A DNA stretch of 64,000 nucleotides, from assembly GCF_900188355.1 (NCBI RefSeq), contig NZ_FZNX01000003.1, forward strand, positions 7,501 to 71,500, given 5' to 3'. Positions 16,840-26,700 of the stretch are shown one piece after another. This DNA comes from Lutibacter flavus. Lineage in GTDB: Bacteria; Bacteroidota; Bacteroidia; Flavobacteriales; Flavobacteriaceae. The notes below the pieces were generated by a model, which saw nothing but the letters and a program-made list of their open reading frames with translations, had not been told where the DNA came from and did no database searches. A program made the position numbers and the translations under genes. The number at the start of each line of letters is the position of its first letter. Position 1 is the first letter of the stretch.

Positions 16840-19470
16840 TTATTCTCTTTTTATTGGTAATGTAAAAGTTAATCTTGCTCCCAGAGGTTTTATATTTTCT
16901 GCCCAAATTTTACCATTATGACTTTTAATAATTTGCTTAGTTATAGCTAAACCTAAGCCACTTCCAATTGGTTTTAAAATAGTTTGATTTTTAGCTTGAT
17001 AAAACTTATTGAAAATTGATATTAAATCATCTCCTTCAATTCCTTTTCCATTGTCTTCAACCAAAACTTCAATAACATTTTTATCTATTACTGTGAAAAT
17101 ATAAACTTTGCCGTTTTTATTGCTGGAAAATTTTATAGCGTTAGATAATAGATTGATTATAACTTGCTGAATTCTATCATCATCATAAAATAATTTAAAA
17201 TCTTGCACACCTTCATCATTAATATAAACTTGATTATTGTTTGCTAACTGCCTAACAGCATCAATTGATTTTTGAATTGTATTTTTAATTGAATTTTCAA
17301 CCAATTCTAATTTTTCGTTACCGGCCGCCAGCTTTTCTAAATCTAAAATATTATTAATTAACCTACTTACTCTTTCGCTTTCGCTTAAAATACTTGATAA
17401 AAATTTCCTTTTAGTTTCATTTTCAATTTCATCGTCATCTAGCAATATTTCAGAAAGTGCTCTAATAGAAGTTATTGGCGTTTTCAACTCATGAGCAACT
17501 GTATCTAGAAAATCATCTTTTTGCTTGTCACGTTCTTGCAATTCTTTATTAGATTCTTTTGCTTTTTGAGTTTCATCTAAAATATTTAATACTTCAGGTA
17601 AACTTATTTCTTCCTCTTTAACTACTGACGAAATTAAAATTCTAGAAGAAGCACTTCCAATACTTCCAGTAAGTAGTTTTTCACTAAAATTAACCAATCT
17701 GGCATCTGCAAATAGTGTTTTTTCATTAATATCATATTTCATAAAGAATAATTTTAATGCTCTCTCTGTTCTTTTCTCACCTAAAAACCGAGTTAAAACC
17801 TTTCTAATATCCTTAACATAAGCTTCTCCTTTCCATACATAAGCATTTTCATGCAACGATGCGTATTTATTATTATCAACAAACATTTCTGCAAAATTCC
17901 GTTCTCTATAATTACCAGCGGTACCAACTGAAATAAGGGAATATACAATCACATTAAAAAACAAGCTCCAAAAAAACGAATGTGGAACAGGTTCAAAAAT
18001 TTGCAATCCAAAAAGCTCATATGGTTTTAGTAAATTAATACCAAATAAACCTTCATTTATAAAGGATGTTGAATACAATTGAGAATCAATTGTAAAGGGT
18101 ATAATTAAGGTATAAACTGTAATTAAAAACCCGATTATTATTCCATAAATTGCTCCTTTTGAAGAACCTCTTCTCCAAAATAAACCACCAAAAAATGAAG
18201 GTGCTAATTGCGCAATTATTACAAAAGAAATTAACCCAATAGAAACTAAAGACCTATCTAAAGTAAAACTTCTATAGAAAAAATATGCAACAATTATTAA
18301 AATAAAAATAGCTAATCTTCTAATGGTTTTAATCGATTCTGTATTTTCATCAGACTCACCTTTACTAAATTTCCCTAAAAAACCATATGGTATAATTAAA
18401 TTATTACTTAACATGGTAGACAGTGCTAAAGTAGAAATCACTACCATAGAAATTGCAGCTGAAAAACCACCTAAAAAAACTAACAATGCTAAAAACTCAT
18501 TGCCATTTTGCAAAGGCAACATTAATGTAAATAGATCCGCATCAACCTGTTGGTTTTGAAAAACTACATTTCCTCCCCAGGCAATAAATATTACAAAAAT
18601 GTTAAATAACAATAAATACAATGGAAATAACCAAGTCACTTTTTTCAAATATTTTTCTCTTTCATTTTCAACAACAGTTACCTGGAATTGTCTTGGAAGT
18701 AACATAATAGCAATCATTGACAATAAGCTTAAAAAAAACCAATTAAACCCACCTTCTAAACCATTAATTTTTTGTTGGATTTCAAAATTTGGCAGTACTG
18801 AAGCTCTTTCATAAATATCTGAGGGTCCTTCAAATAAATAAAATGTTACATAAACTCCAATAACTAAAAAGAAAATCAATTTTATAATTGATTCTAAGGC
18901 AACTGCAGTAATAATTCCTTTATGCTTTTCAGACGCATCTGTATGTTGCGTTCCAAAAAAGGCTGCAAATATTGCCAGCAAAATTGCGATATAAAAAGTG
19001 GTATCATTAATTATAGAATTTGCAACAATATTGTGATTTGTAATTACATTAAAAGTTTCAGAAATAGCTTTAAGTTGTAATGAAATATAAGGTACAATTG
19101 CCAGCACACAAATTATGGTAACCAATGCTCCTAAAAACCGATCATTTCCATAACGCAGAGAAATAAAATCAGCCAAAGATGAAATTTTATTTCCTTTAGA
19201 AATTCTAATAATTTTTCGCATTAATATTATCCAGGTAGGAATTATAATAACTGGTCCCAAATAAATTGTTAAGAATTTTAAACCAGAAGTAGCTGCCAAT
19301 CCAACACTTCCATAATACGTCCAAGCTGTGCAGTAGACTGCTAAAGATAAAGTATAAACATATGGGTTATTTACCCATTTACTTTTTGAGTTTTTTTCTG
19401 CCCAATAAGCAACATAAAAAATTACTCCTAAGTAAACTAATATTATCGATATGACTAAAAAACTACTCAT
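16840..19470 (-). CDS. Na+/solute symporter-sensor histidine kinase hybrid (CrbS/CbrA type)
   Basis: This 876-residue protein has an N-terminal SLC5-type symporter domain of about 13 membrane helices (1-510), a STAC-like linker (about 545-640, with RFLGEKRTERALKLF and the SIGSASSRILISS segment), then a HisKA domain with H-box VAHELKTPI (near 665) and a HATPase domain with N, G1 (DNGKGI) and G2 (GSGLGLAI) boxes. CrbS in Vibrio and CbrA in Pseudomonas have this layout, and CrbS controls acs. With acs, the receiver and the acetate-type symporter adjacent, sensing of acetate or its transport is the likely role. It overlaps the small gene upstream by 8 bp. Confidence 0.9.
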   Translation of the reverse strand: MSSFLVISIILVYLGVIFYVAYWAEKNSKSKWVNNPYVYTLSLAVYCTAWTYYGSVGLAATSGLKFLTIYLGPVIIIPTWIILMRKIIRISKGNKISSLADFISLRYGNDRFLGALVTIICVLAIVPYISLQLKAISETFNVITNHNIVANSIINDTTFYIAILLAIFAAFFGTQHTDASEKHKGIITAVALESIIKLIFFLVIGVYVTFYLFEGPSDIYERASVLPNFEIQQKINGLEGGFNWFFLSLLSMIAIMLLPRQFQVTVVENEREKYLKKVTWLFPLYLLLFNIFVIFIAWGGNVVFQNQQVDADLFTLMLPLQNGNEFLALLVFLGGFSAAISMVVISTLALSTMLSNNLIIPYGFLGKFSKGESDENTESIKTIRRLAIFILIIVAYFFYRSFTLDRSLVSIGLISFVIIAQLAPSFFGGLFWRRGSSKGAIYGIIIGFLITVYTLIIPFTIDSQLYSTSFINEGLFGINLLKPYELFGLQIFEPVPHSFFWSLFFNVIVYSLISVGTAGNYRERNFAEMFVDNNKYASLHENAYVWKGEAYVKDIRKVLTRFLGEKRTERALKLFFMKYDINEKTLFADARLVNFSEKLLTGSIGSASSRILISSVVKEEEISLPEVLNILDETQKAKESNKELQERDKQKDDFLDTVAHELKTPITSIRALSEILLDDDEIENETKRKFLSSILSESERVSRLINNILDLEKLAAGNEKLELVENSIKNTIQKSIDAVRQLANNNQVYINDEGVQDFKLFYDDDRIQQVIINLLSNAIKFSSNKNGKVYIFTVIDKNVIEVLVEDNGKGIEGDDLISIFNKFYQAKNQTILKPIGSGLGLAITKQIIKSHNGKIWAENIKPLGARLTFTLPIKRE

Positions 19471-19657
19471 AATATTTTTTTAGAACTATATATGAGATAA
19501 TAATACTAGCAATCCAAACAAAAAATATGTAAAAATACATTACAGGAAAACTAAAGATAGTTTTACTACTATTAAAGAGTAATATTATTGGGATATTAAA
19601 CAAACACAATAATATAACCGAAAGTACAATTAATTTTTGCTGATGTCTTTTTTTCAC
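19463..19657 (-). CDS. Small two-TM membrane protein upstream of the symporter-kinase
   Basis: This 64-residue protein has a basic N-terminus (MKKRHQQK) and two hydrophobic segments (LIVLSVILLCLFNIPIILLF, and a second from about 38 to 58). It overlaps the start of the symporter-kinase gene by 8 bp, so the two are translationally coupled. Small two-TM proteins often accompany SLC5-type symporters, as DUF4212 does for the acetate symporter further upstream, so this may be an accessory subunit of the kinase's transporter domain. I know no name for the family. Confidence 0.65.
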   Translation of the reverse strand: MKKRHQQKLIVLSVILLCLFNIPIILLFNSSKTIFSFPVMYFYIFFVWIASIIISYIVLKKYYE

Positions 19658-19686
19658 TGCTTATTAAATTATATCTAAATATAATA

Positions 19687-19719
19687 AAAACAGCACTATA
19701 TTATTTATAGTGCTGTTTT
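19687..19719 (-). terminator. Terminator of the symporter operon
   Basis: A perfect 14 bp stem (AAAACAGCACTATA at 19687-19700, pairing with 19706-19719) has a 5-base loop and A/T-rich ends. It lies 17 bp after the end of the acetate-type symporter gene and upstream of the small membrane protein gene, so the two minus-strand groups are separate transcription units. Confidence 0.85.
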
Positions 19720-19735
19720 GAAGATTATCTATTCT

Positions 19736-21433
19736 TTAATGACCACTTGCCTCTCCGGCTCCAGAAGGTATTCTAATATGTTCTACAATATCTTGAACAT
19801 CTTGTGGTGGTGCTGGTGTTACTCTAGAAACTACTAATGAAACTACAAAGTTCACTACCATAGCTACTGTACCAAATCCTTCAGGTGATATTCCAAACCA
19901 CCAGTTTTCAGCAGTATCCACTGCAGGGTCACCAATCCAATGTAATTTATATTTTGCCATATAAAAGAACATTAATGTAAGTCCAATTATCATTCCTGAT
20001 ATTGCTCCCTCTTTGTTCATTCGTTTATCAAAAATACCTAGCAAAATTGCTGGAAAAAATGATGCAGCTGCTAATCCAAAGGCTAATGCAACCACTGCGG
20101 CGACAAATCCCGGCGGGTTAATACCAAAATACCCTGCAATTAGAACGGCAACGAATGCACTTAATCGCGCAGCCATTAGTTCTCCTTTTTCAGAAATATC
20201 TGGTTTTATAATTTTCTTAAATAAATCGTGTGAAATTGATGAAGCAATAACGAGTAGCAAACCTGCTGCTGTTGATAATGCAGCAGCTAAACCACCGGCG
20301 CCAACCAAAGCAATTACCCAATTTGGTAATTGTGCAATTTCTGGATTTGCCAATACCATTATATCACGGTCAATTGTTAATTCATTAACTGATTTATCAG
20401 CAACATATTGAACAACACCATCTGCATTTTTATCATCAAACTTTAATAAACCTGTTTTTTCCCAGTTTCCAAACCATTCAGGTAATTCTGCATATTCAGC
20501 ATTACTCACTGTTTCTATTAATTTAATTCTAGCAAAAACAGCTACGGCTGGCACAGTTGTGTATAAAATTGCAATAAATAATAATGCCCAACCAGCCGAT
20601 ACACGTGCATCTTTTACTTTTGGTACTGTAAAGAATCTAACAATTACGTGAGGCAGTCCAGCAGTCCCAACCATTAATGCGGTTGTAATAGCAAATACAT
20701 CAATCATAGATTTACTTCCAGAAGTATATTCATGAAAACCAAGTTCCGTTGACAAGCCATCTAATTTATCTAGCAAATAAATACCATCTTCACCGCTTCC
20801 TCCAAATCCTAATTGTGGAATTGGATTTCCTGCCATTTGAAATGAAATAAATATTGCCGGTACCATAAATGCAAAAATCAACACACAATATTGTGCTACT
20901 TGTGTATAGGTAATTCCTTTCATTCCACCTAAAACGGCATAAAATAAAACAATTGCCATCCCAATATAAACTCCAGTATTAATATCTACTTCAAGATAAC
21001 GAGAAAATACAATTCCAACACCTCTCATTTGTCCTGCAACATATGTAAATGATACAATTAAAGCTGCAATAACAGCTACAACACGAGCAGTGTTTGAATA
21101 ATATCTATCACCAATAAAATCTGGCACTGTAAATTTTCCAAATTTTCTTAAATATGGCGCTAATAAAAGTGCCAACAGTACATAACCTCCAGTCCAACCC
21201 ATAAGGTAAACTGAACCATCATATCCAGTAAATGAAACTATTCCGGCTAAAGAGATAAACGATGCGGCTGACATCCAATCTGCCGCTGTAGCCATACCGT
21301 TTAATATTGGAGGAACTCCTCCACCTGCTACATAAAATTCTTTTGATGATCCTGCTCTAGCCCAAATTGCAATCCCTATATATAGTGCAAATGTAATTCC
21401 AACAAGTATCCATGTCCATGTTAATATCCCCAT
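19736..21433 (-). CDS. actP: Acetate-type sodium:solute symporter (SSS family, DUF4212-associated)
   Basis: This 565-residue membrane protein of the SLC5/SSS family has about 13 helices. Family features include AADWMSAASFISLAGIV in the second helix, the GGMKGITYTQVAQY segment, and a soluble insertion of about 75 residues between helices (about 310-385), as in symporters that pair with a DUF4212 subunit. With acs and the CrbS-like kinase nearby, acetate or another short carboxylate is the likely substrate, moved inward with Na+. The small subunit gene precedes it by 24 bp. Confidence 0.85.
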   Translation of the reverse strand: MGILTWTWILVGITFALYIGIAIWARAGSSKEFYVAGGGVPPILNGMATAADWMSAASFISLAGIVSFTGYDGSVYLMGWTGGYVLLALLLAPYLRKFGKFTVPDFIGDRYYSNTARVVAVIAALIVSFTYVAGQMRGVGIVFSRYLEVDINTGVYIGMAIVLFYAVLGGMKGITYTQVAQYCVLIFAFMVPAIFISFQMAGNPIPQLGFGGSGEDGIYLLDKLDGLSTELGFHEYTSGSKSMIDVFAITTALMVGTAGLPHVIVRFFTVPKVKDARVSAGWALLFIAILYTTVPAVAVFARIKLIETVSNAEYAELPEWFGNWEKTGLLKFDDKNADGVVQYVADKSVNELTIDRDIMVLANPEIAQLPNWVIALVGAGGLAAALSTAAGLLLVIASSISHDLFKKIIKPDISEKGELMAARLSAFVAVLIAGYFGINPPGFVAAVVALAFGLAAASFFPAILLGIFDKRMNKEGAISGMIIGLTLMFFYMAKYKLHWIGDPAVDTAENWWFGISPEGFGTVAMVVNFVVSLVVSRVTPAPPQDVQDIVEHIRIPSGAGEASGH

Positions 21434-21457
21434 GATTATTTTATTTTTTTAAATTAA

Positions 21458-21712
21458 TTATTCGTCAACACCATATTTTTTATCCAATTTATTCATCAAT
21501 TTTACATAGACGAATATTAAGATAACAAATACATACATTGATCCTTGTTGCGCAAACCAAAACCCGAGCTTAAATCCGCCCATCTTAATGGAGTTTAACT
21601 GATCTACTAATAAAATTCCGAACACATAGGAAACCAAAAACCATATACTTAGTAATATTGCTAAATATCCAAGGTTTTCTTTCCAATATGCTTTCATATC
21701 TTGTTTTGACAT
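21458..21712 (-). CDS. DUF4212 symporter small subunit
   Basis: This 84-residue protein has two membrane helices (about 13-34 and 50-70), with the family features YWKENLGYLAILLSIWFLVS and FKLGFWFAQQGSMYVFV. DUF4212 proteins are nearly always encoded just before an SSS symporter and act as its small subunit. The same arrangement holds here, with a 24 bp gap. Confidence 0.92.
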   Translation of the reverse strand: MSKQDMKAYWKENLGYLAILLSIWFLVSYVFGILLVDQLNSIKMGGFKLGFWFAQQGSMYVFVILIFVYVKLMNKLDKKYGVDE

Positions 21713-21731
21713 AATAGTTGTTTTTTAAATA

Positions 21732-22955
21732 TTATAAATAAATCATTGCCTGAAGTGTAACAGTGCCAGTTGTATTCTCTCCAAATTTTTGATTCTTGTA
21801 TTCTAAAGTAAATTTTGAATTGTGCCCGCTCAAAAACATGTTTGTTCCTAAACCAAATACATTTCGACTATCATCTAAAGCGTCGTAGCTATTTGATCCA
21901 TAAGATAAGTAAGGCTGAAATCTCGCCTTTTTAACATCACCCGAAATCAAATACCCAACGTGTGAATAAAACATGTTTCCAGTTCCGTATGCACTATACA
22001 TATAATCTTTCCCATAATCATTTGTCTGATATGTAGCATAAGCCGTAATTGCACTACCATCATCACTTAATGGAGCATCGTAAAAAGCATCAACTGCTAA
22101 AATTGAAACATTGTCTCCCTCCATACTTCCTGATGAAGTTGCCACAACAGAACCTTTAGGATGAGTAAAAAAACCTGCACCTAAATTAAATACTTTCTTT
22201 GTTCCTAAATAGGTTCCAACTTTATAAGGTAATGTATTTGATTCTTGATCTAAAAAGTTATACTCAAAATATCCTGCATAAGCAAAACCAGCATCTTTAG
22301 AACCTAAAATTCTCTTACCGCCATATACAGCAGACCCTCCGTTTTCTGGAGTACGCATATCCAAACCATTTGAAATGGCATCGTTTATGGCTAATTGATA
22401 TTTAAATTTATTTAATTTCCCTTTTACAAAGAATCCCAAATGACGAGCAAACTGATCTGATAATCCAATTGTTGCCCAAGATTGACGATTATTATCTAGC
22501 GTTAATAAATTTAAGGTACTTTGGTTATTCAATCTTGAAATACCATTCCAATAATGCAATCCACCTCCAACGGTATGATTGTCGTTTAAATTCCATTGCC
22601 CCCATATTCCATGCATAAAAATTTGGTTCCCATCGCCTTTCCCAACAGGGTGTAAAGTAGCACTGTTTAATCCATTCAATCCAAAATGAGTAAGCAATAA
22701 AAATTTCTTTGATATTTGAGATAGCAATAAAACTCGAGCTCTTCTTACATTAAAACTTAAGTTACTTGCTGTTTCAGGAACATTATCATTGTATGCAGCT
22801 TGAAATTGACCCCACGAGATAACCCTTAAGTACTTACTGCCGTCATCATTAAACTTAATTTTAAAACCACCGTTATAATCTGGTGAGCCTTGCGAAAAAG
22901 AAAAATGAAAAGATAGTAGAAATACAGTGAACAATAGTATTTTGATTTTTTTCAT
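21732..22955 (-). CDS. Porin-like outer-membrane beta-barrel protein
   Basis: This 407-residue protein has a clear Sec signal peptide (MKKIKILLFTVFLLSFHFSF, cut after SFS). The rest alternates hydrophobic and polar residues in many short strands and ends in LQAMIYL, an aromatic/hydrophobic C-terminal strand as barrel proteins have. RRARVLLLSQISKKFLLLTH resembles OprO/OprP-like Bacteroidota porins. As first gene of the porin-DUF4212-symporter operon (19 bp gap) it probably lets the transported carboxylate cross the outer membrane. A 22 bp palindrome lies 22 bp upstream of the start. Confidence 0.8.
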   Translation of the reverse strand: MKKIKILLFTVFLLSFHFSFSQGSPDYNGGFKIKFNDDGSKYLRVISWGQFQAAYNDNVPETASNLSFNVRRARVLLLSQISKKFLLLTHFGLNGLNSATLHPVGKGDGNQIFMHGIWGQWNLNDNHTVGGGLHYWNGISRLNNQSTLNLLTLDNNRQSWATIGLSDQFARHLGFFVKGKLNKFKYQLAINDAISNGLDMRTPENGGSAVYGGKRILGSKDAGFAYAGYFEYNFLDQESNTLPYKVGTYLGTKKVFNLGAGFFTHPKGSVVATSSGSMEGDNVSILAVDAFYDAPLSDDGSAITAYATYQTNDYGKDYMYSAYGTGNMFYSHVGYLISGDVKKARFQPYLSYGSNSYDALDDSRNVFGLGTNMFLSGHNSKFTLEYKNQKFGENTTGTVTLQAMIYL

Positions 22956-22977
22956 ATTGATAGTTATTTGATTAATG

Positions 22978-22999
22978 AAATATGCTTAAAAGCATATTT
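22978..22999. promoter_or_regulatory. Perfect palindrome upstream of the porin-symporter operon
   Basis: AAATATGCTT and AAGCATATTT are separated by AA (22978-22999), 22 bp before the porin ATG. It is a 10 bp perfect inverted repeat. With no T-run it does not look like a terminator, so an operator for a dimeric regulator or a 5' UTR hairpin is more likely. No clear TAnnTTTG element was found near it. Confidence 0.55.
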
Positions 23000-23072
23000 T
23001 TTTGACCAATGCAATATGACAAGAAAACAAACCTAAATGAAATTCAATATATAATTTTGCTAATTGATATAG

Positions 23073-23492
23073 TTATTCTTTAAAACGCTCCCAACGAATC
23101 AACATATATTTGTCACCAAGCTCAGTTACAACAACCCCAGCACCAATTAAATTTTTATTATCTGTAAAATATTTTGCCAATTCCTGAGCATTCAGAATTT
23201 TATAAGTTGAGTGGTATTCAAAACTATACGGACGTTTAATATTGTATTTTTTCACCCAATTTATAATACTAACATGCGAAACGCCTAAAATTCGTTCAAT
23301 CTCCCTATAGCTTAACCCTTCCAAATATAACTGTAATGCTTTATTAACATAATAAGAGTCTATCTGCTTACCAATTTTATTTACCGTAAAATAATATCCA
23401 CATTTTTTACACTTAAATCGTTGTCTTTTTTTAATAATTCCACTTTTAACATACTCAGTTGAACTACAATTAGGACAGAACTCGATATTCAT
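23073..23492 (-). CDS. IS1 InsA-like zinc-ribbon/HTH protein without transposase core, probable regulator
   Basis: This 139-residue protein has a zinc ribbon (CPNCSS near the N-terminus and CKKCGYYF near residue 30) followed by an InsA-like helix-turn-helix (LSYREIERILGVSHVSIINW, about 55-75). The last 45 residues (LNAQELAKYF to the end) are not transposase-like. There is no InsB/DDE partner, no terminal inverted repeats and no duplication around it, so this is not a current insertion sequence but probably a domesticated DNA-binding protein. It lies just upstream of the porin-symporter operon on the same strand and divergent from gltB. Confidence 0.75.
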   Translation of the reverse strand: MNIEFCPNCSSTEYVKSGIIKKRQRFKCKKCGYYFTVNKIGKQIDSYYVNKALQLYLEGLSYREIERILGVSHVSIINWVKKYNIKRPYSFEYHSTYKILNAQELAKYFTDNKNLIGAGVVVTELGDKYMLIRWERFKE

Positions 23493-23747
23493 ATATATTA
23501 ATTTTGCATAAATATATCAAATTAGCATAATAAATCAAAACAAAACATATATTCTTATAAACTAAAATCTGATTATTAAACTATTTTACATCTCAAATAG
23601 TTTCTTTTTTCTTAACTTAACATTATTAATTTGATAAAATTCAAGTGCGAATTTTAATGATTTTATTTTTTTCAACAATTTAATTATTTCATTATCATAA
23701 TTACAACGTTTTCGCAATTTGGTTAATAGGTTCACCATTATTTTATC

Positions 23748-23755
23748 TATTTTTG
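23748..23755 (+). promoter_or_regulatory. Probable -7 element of the gltBD promoter
   Basis: TATTTTTG (TAnnTTTG type) lies 26 bp before the gltB ATG. The nearest TTG (23719-23721) is 26 bp upstream, longer than the usual 17-23 bp, so the -33 part is uncertain. The 289 bp gap between the InsA-like gene and gltB holds nothing else I can name. Confidence 0.5.
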
Positions 23756-23781
23756 TGAATATTATTTAAACTAAACACAAT

Positions 23782-26700
23782 ATGATTAAACAAGGTCTTT
23801 ACCTTCCAGAATTTGAAAGAGATAATTGCGGTGCAGGGTTCATATGTAACCTTAAAGGCGAGAAATCCAATAAGATTATTCATGACGCTTTAGAAATTCT
23901 AATAAAACTAGAACATAGAGGCGCAGTAAGTTCTGATGGTAAAACTGGTGATGGTGCAGGAATTCTAATAGACATACCTCATGAGTTTTTTGTAAAAAAC
24001 ACATCATTCAATTTACCTGAAGCTAGAGAATATGCCGTTGGAATGACATTTTTACCTCAAAGCAGCAATCAACTTAACTACTGTAAAAATGTATTAGAGG
24101 AAGAAATTAAAAATCAAGGGTTAGCCGTTTTAGGCTGGAGAAAAGTCCCTGTAAATAAAGCACACCTAGGTTATGTGGCTTCTAAAATAGAACCAGCCAT
24201 TGAGCAAGTTTTTATTGGAAAAAATGGTCAGGAATTAACCGAATACCAATTTAATGCAAAACTATTTGCAGCGCGTAAAATATCTGAGCAAATAATTGCA
24301 AAATCAAAACTATCAGATAGAGATAAATTCTATTTTCCTAGTTTTTCATCTACCACTATAATATACAAAGGTTTATTAATGCCTGAAGATATTAGAAACT
24401 ATTATACAGATCTTTCAAACCCTGATGTTGTAACTCGCTTAGCATTAGTACATCAACGTTTTTCAACAAATACATTCCCATCTTGGGATTTGGCACAACC
24501 ATTTAAATACATGTGTCATAATGGTGAAATAAATACATTACGCGGTAATGTCAACCGTATGAGAGCACGTGAAGAATTAATGGCTAGTGATGTTTTTGGC
24601 GATGATATTAAAAAATTATTTCCAATAATATTAGAAGGTAAATCAGATTCTGCTTCAATGGATATGGTTGTGGAGTTATTACTAATGACTGGACGTTCAT
24701 TACCTGAAGTAATGATGATGATGGTTCCTGAAGCTTGGGAAAAAGACAAAACAATGAGCGATGGTAAAAAGGCCTTTTACGAATACAATGCTTGTATTAT
24801 GGAGCCTTGGGATGGACCAGCATCTGTACCTTTTACAGATGGTAATGTTATTGGAGCCTTATTAGATAGAAACGGTCTTAGACCATCTAGATATACTGTT
24901 ACTAAAAGTGGAAATGTTGTAATGTCTTCAGAAACTGGGGTATTAGATATTAAACCTGAAAATGTTGTAAGCCATGGTAGATTAGAACCTGGAAAAATGT
25001 TTTTGGTTGACATGAATGCCGGAAGAATTATAAATGACGAAGAAATAAAAAATGAAGTAGTTTCTAAAAGACCCTATAGAAAATGGTTAAATAAAAATTT
25101 ACACGGATTAAAAGATGTTCCATATACTGGAAACATGTGTCCAATTGAAGAAACCAGCTTAATAAATAGGCAAAAAATATTTGGGTACACAACTGAAGAA
25201 ATAAATAAAATTATTAGTCCAATGGCAATTTCTGGAAAAGAGGGAATTGGATCTATGGGTAATGATACTCCTTTGGCTGTTTTATCTGACCAACCACAAT
25301 TATTATATAACTATTTCAAACAATTATTTGCACAAGTTACCAACCCTCCTTTAGATGGAATTAGAGAAGAAGTTGTAACCGATTTTAGTTTGCCAATTGG
25401 TGGAGATGGAAATATTTTTGAGGTTTCTGAAAAACAATGTCAGAAATTAAAAATTCAAAATCCGGTAATTTCAAATGAAGATTTAGATAAAATTAGAGAA
25501 ATAAACCATCCAGATTTTGAAGCTGTATCAGTTGATGCTTTGTATGATATTACAAAAGGATTAAATGGTATTGAAGCTGCTTTAAAAAATATGGTAAAAG
25601 AAGTTTCTAAAGCTGTTACTGACGGTTGTAATATTGTTATTTTATCTGACAGACACGTTAATAAAACATATGCTCCAATACCAATGCTATTGGCTTGTTC
25701 TTATATAAATACAGAACTTAGTAAATTAAAACAACGTTCTCAATTTGGAATTGTAATTGAATCTGCCGAACCTCGTGAACCGCACCATTTTGCAACATTA
25801 TTTGGTTACGGAGCAAGCGCGGTTAATCCATATATGATTAATGAAATCATTCAAAAACAGGTTAGAAAAAAAGAGATTAAAGATATTTCAGAAGAAAAAG
25901 CCATTGCAAACTTCAATAAAGCTATTGCAACTGGTGTTTTAAAAATTATGAATAAAATTGGAATCTCTACGCTACTTTCATATAGAGCTTCTCAAATTTT
26001 TGAAATTCTTGGGTTAAAAAGTGATTTCACTAATGAATATTTCCCAAATACGCCTTCTAGAGTTGAAGGTATTGGATTATACGAAATCGAAAAAGAAATA
26101 TACTTACGTCATAGAACTGCATTTCCTAAATCAAAAATTGCCGCTAGTGAAAGTTTAAATATTGGTGGAGATTATAGATGGAGACGTAATGCAGAAAGAC
26201 ATATGTTTAATCCAACAACTGTTTCTAAATTACAACAAGCAGTTAGAACAAATAGCTATGAAACTTATGGTGTTTATGCTAAAGCTATAAATGAGCAAAG
26301 TAAAAGTTTAATGACACTTCGTGGAATGTTAGAATTTAATAATTTTGACCCAATTCCAATTGAAGAAGTAGAACCTTGGACAGAAATTGTAAAACGCTTT
26401 AAAACGGGTGCAATGTCTTATGGTTCAATTAGTGCAGAAGCTCATGAGAACTTAGCCATTGCGATGAACAGAATTGGTGGAAAAAGTAATTCTGGTGAAG
26501 GTGGTGAAGATAAAAGAAGATTTAGAAAAGATTTAAACGGAGATAGCCGAAATAGTGCTATTAAACAAGTAGCATCAGGTAGATTTGGAGTTTCAACAAA
26601 CTACTTAACAAATGCTCAGGAAATTCAAATAAAAATGGCTCAAGGAGCCAAACCTGGTGAAGGTGGTCAATTGCCTGGCGAAAAAGTATTGCCTTGGATT

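Noticed and set aside
20013-20411. 132-codon plus-strand frame inside the symporter gene
   Set aside because: It is antisense to well-conserved SSS helices; Ala/Asn-rich product without features.
23073-23492. Insertion sequence of the IS1 family
   Set aside because: Only an InsA-like DNA-binding domain is present; no DDE gene, terminal inverted repeats or target duplication were found.
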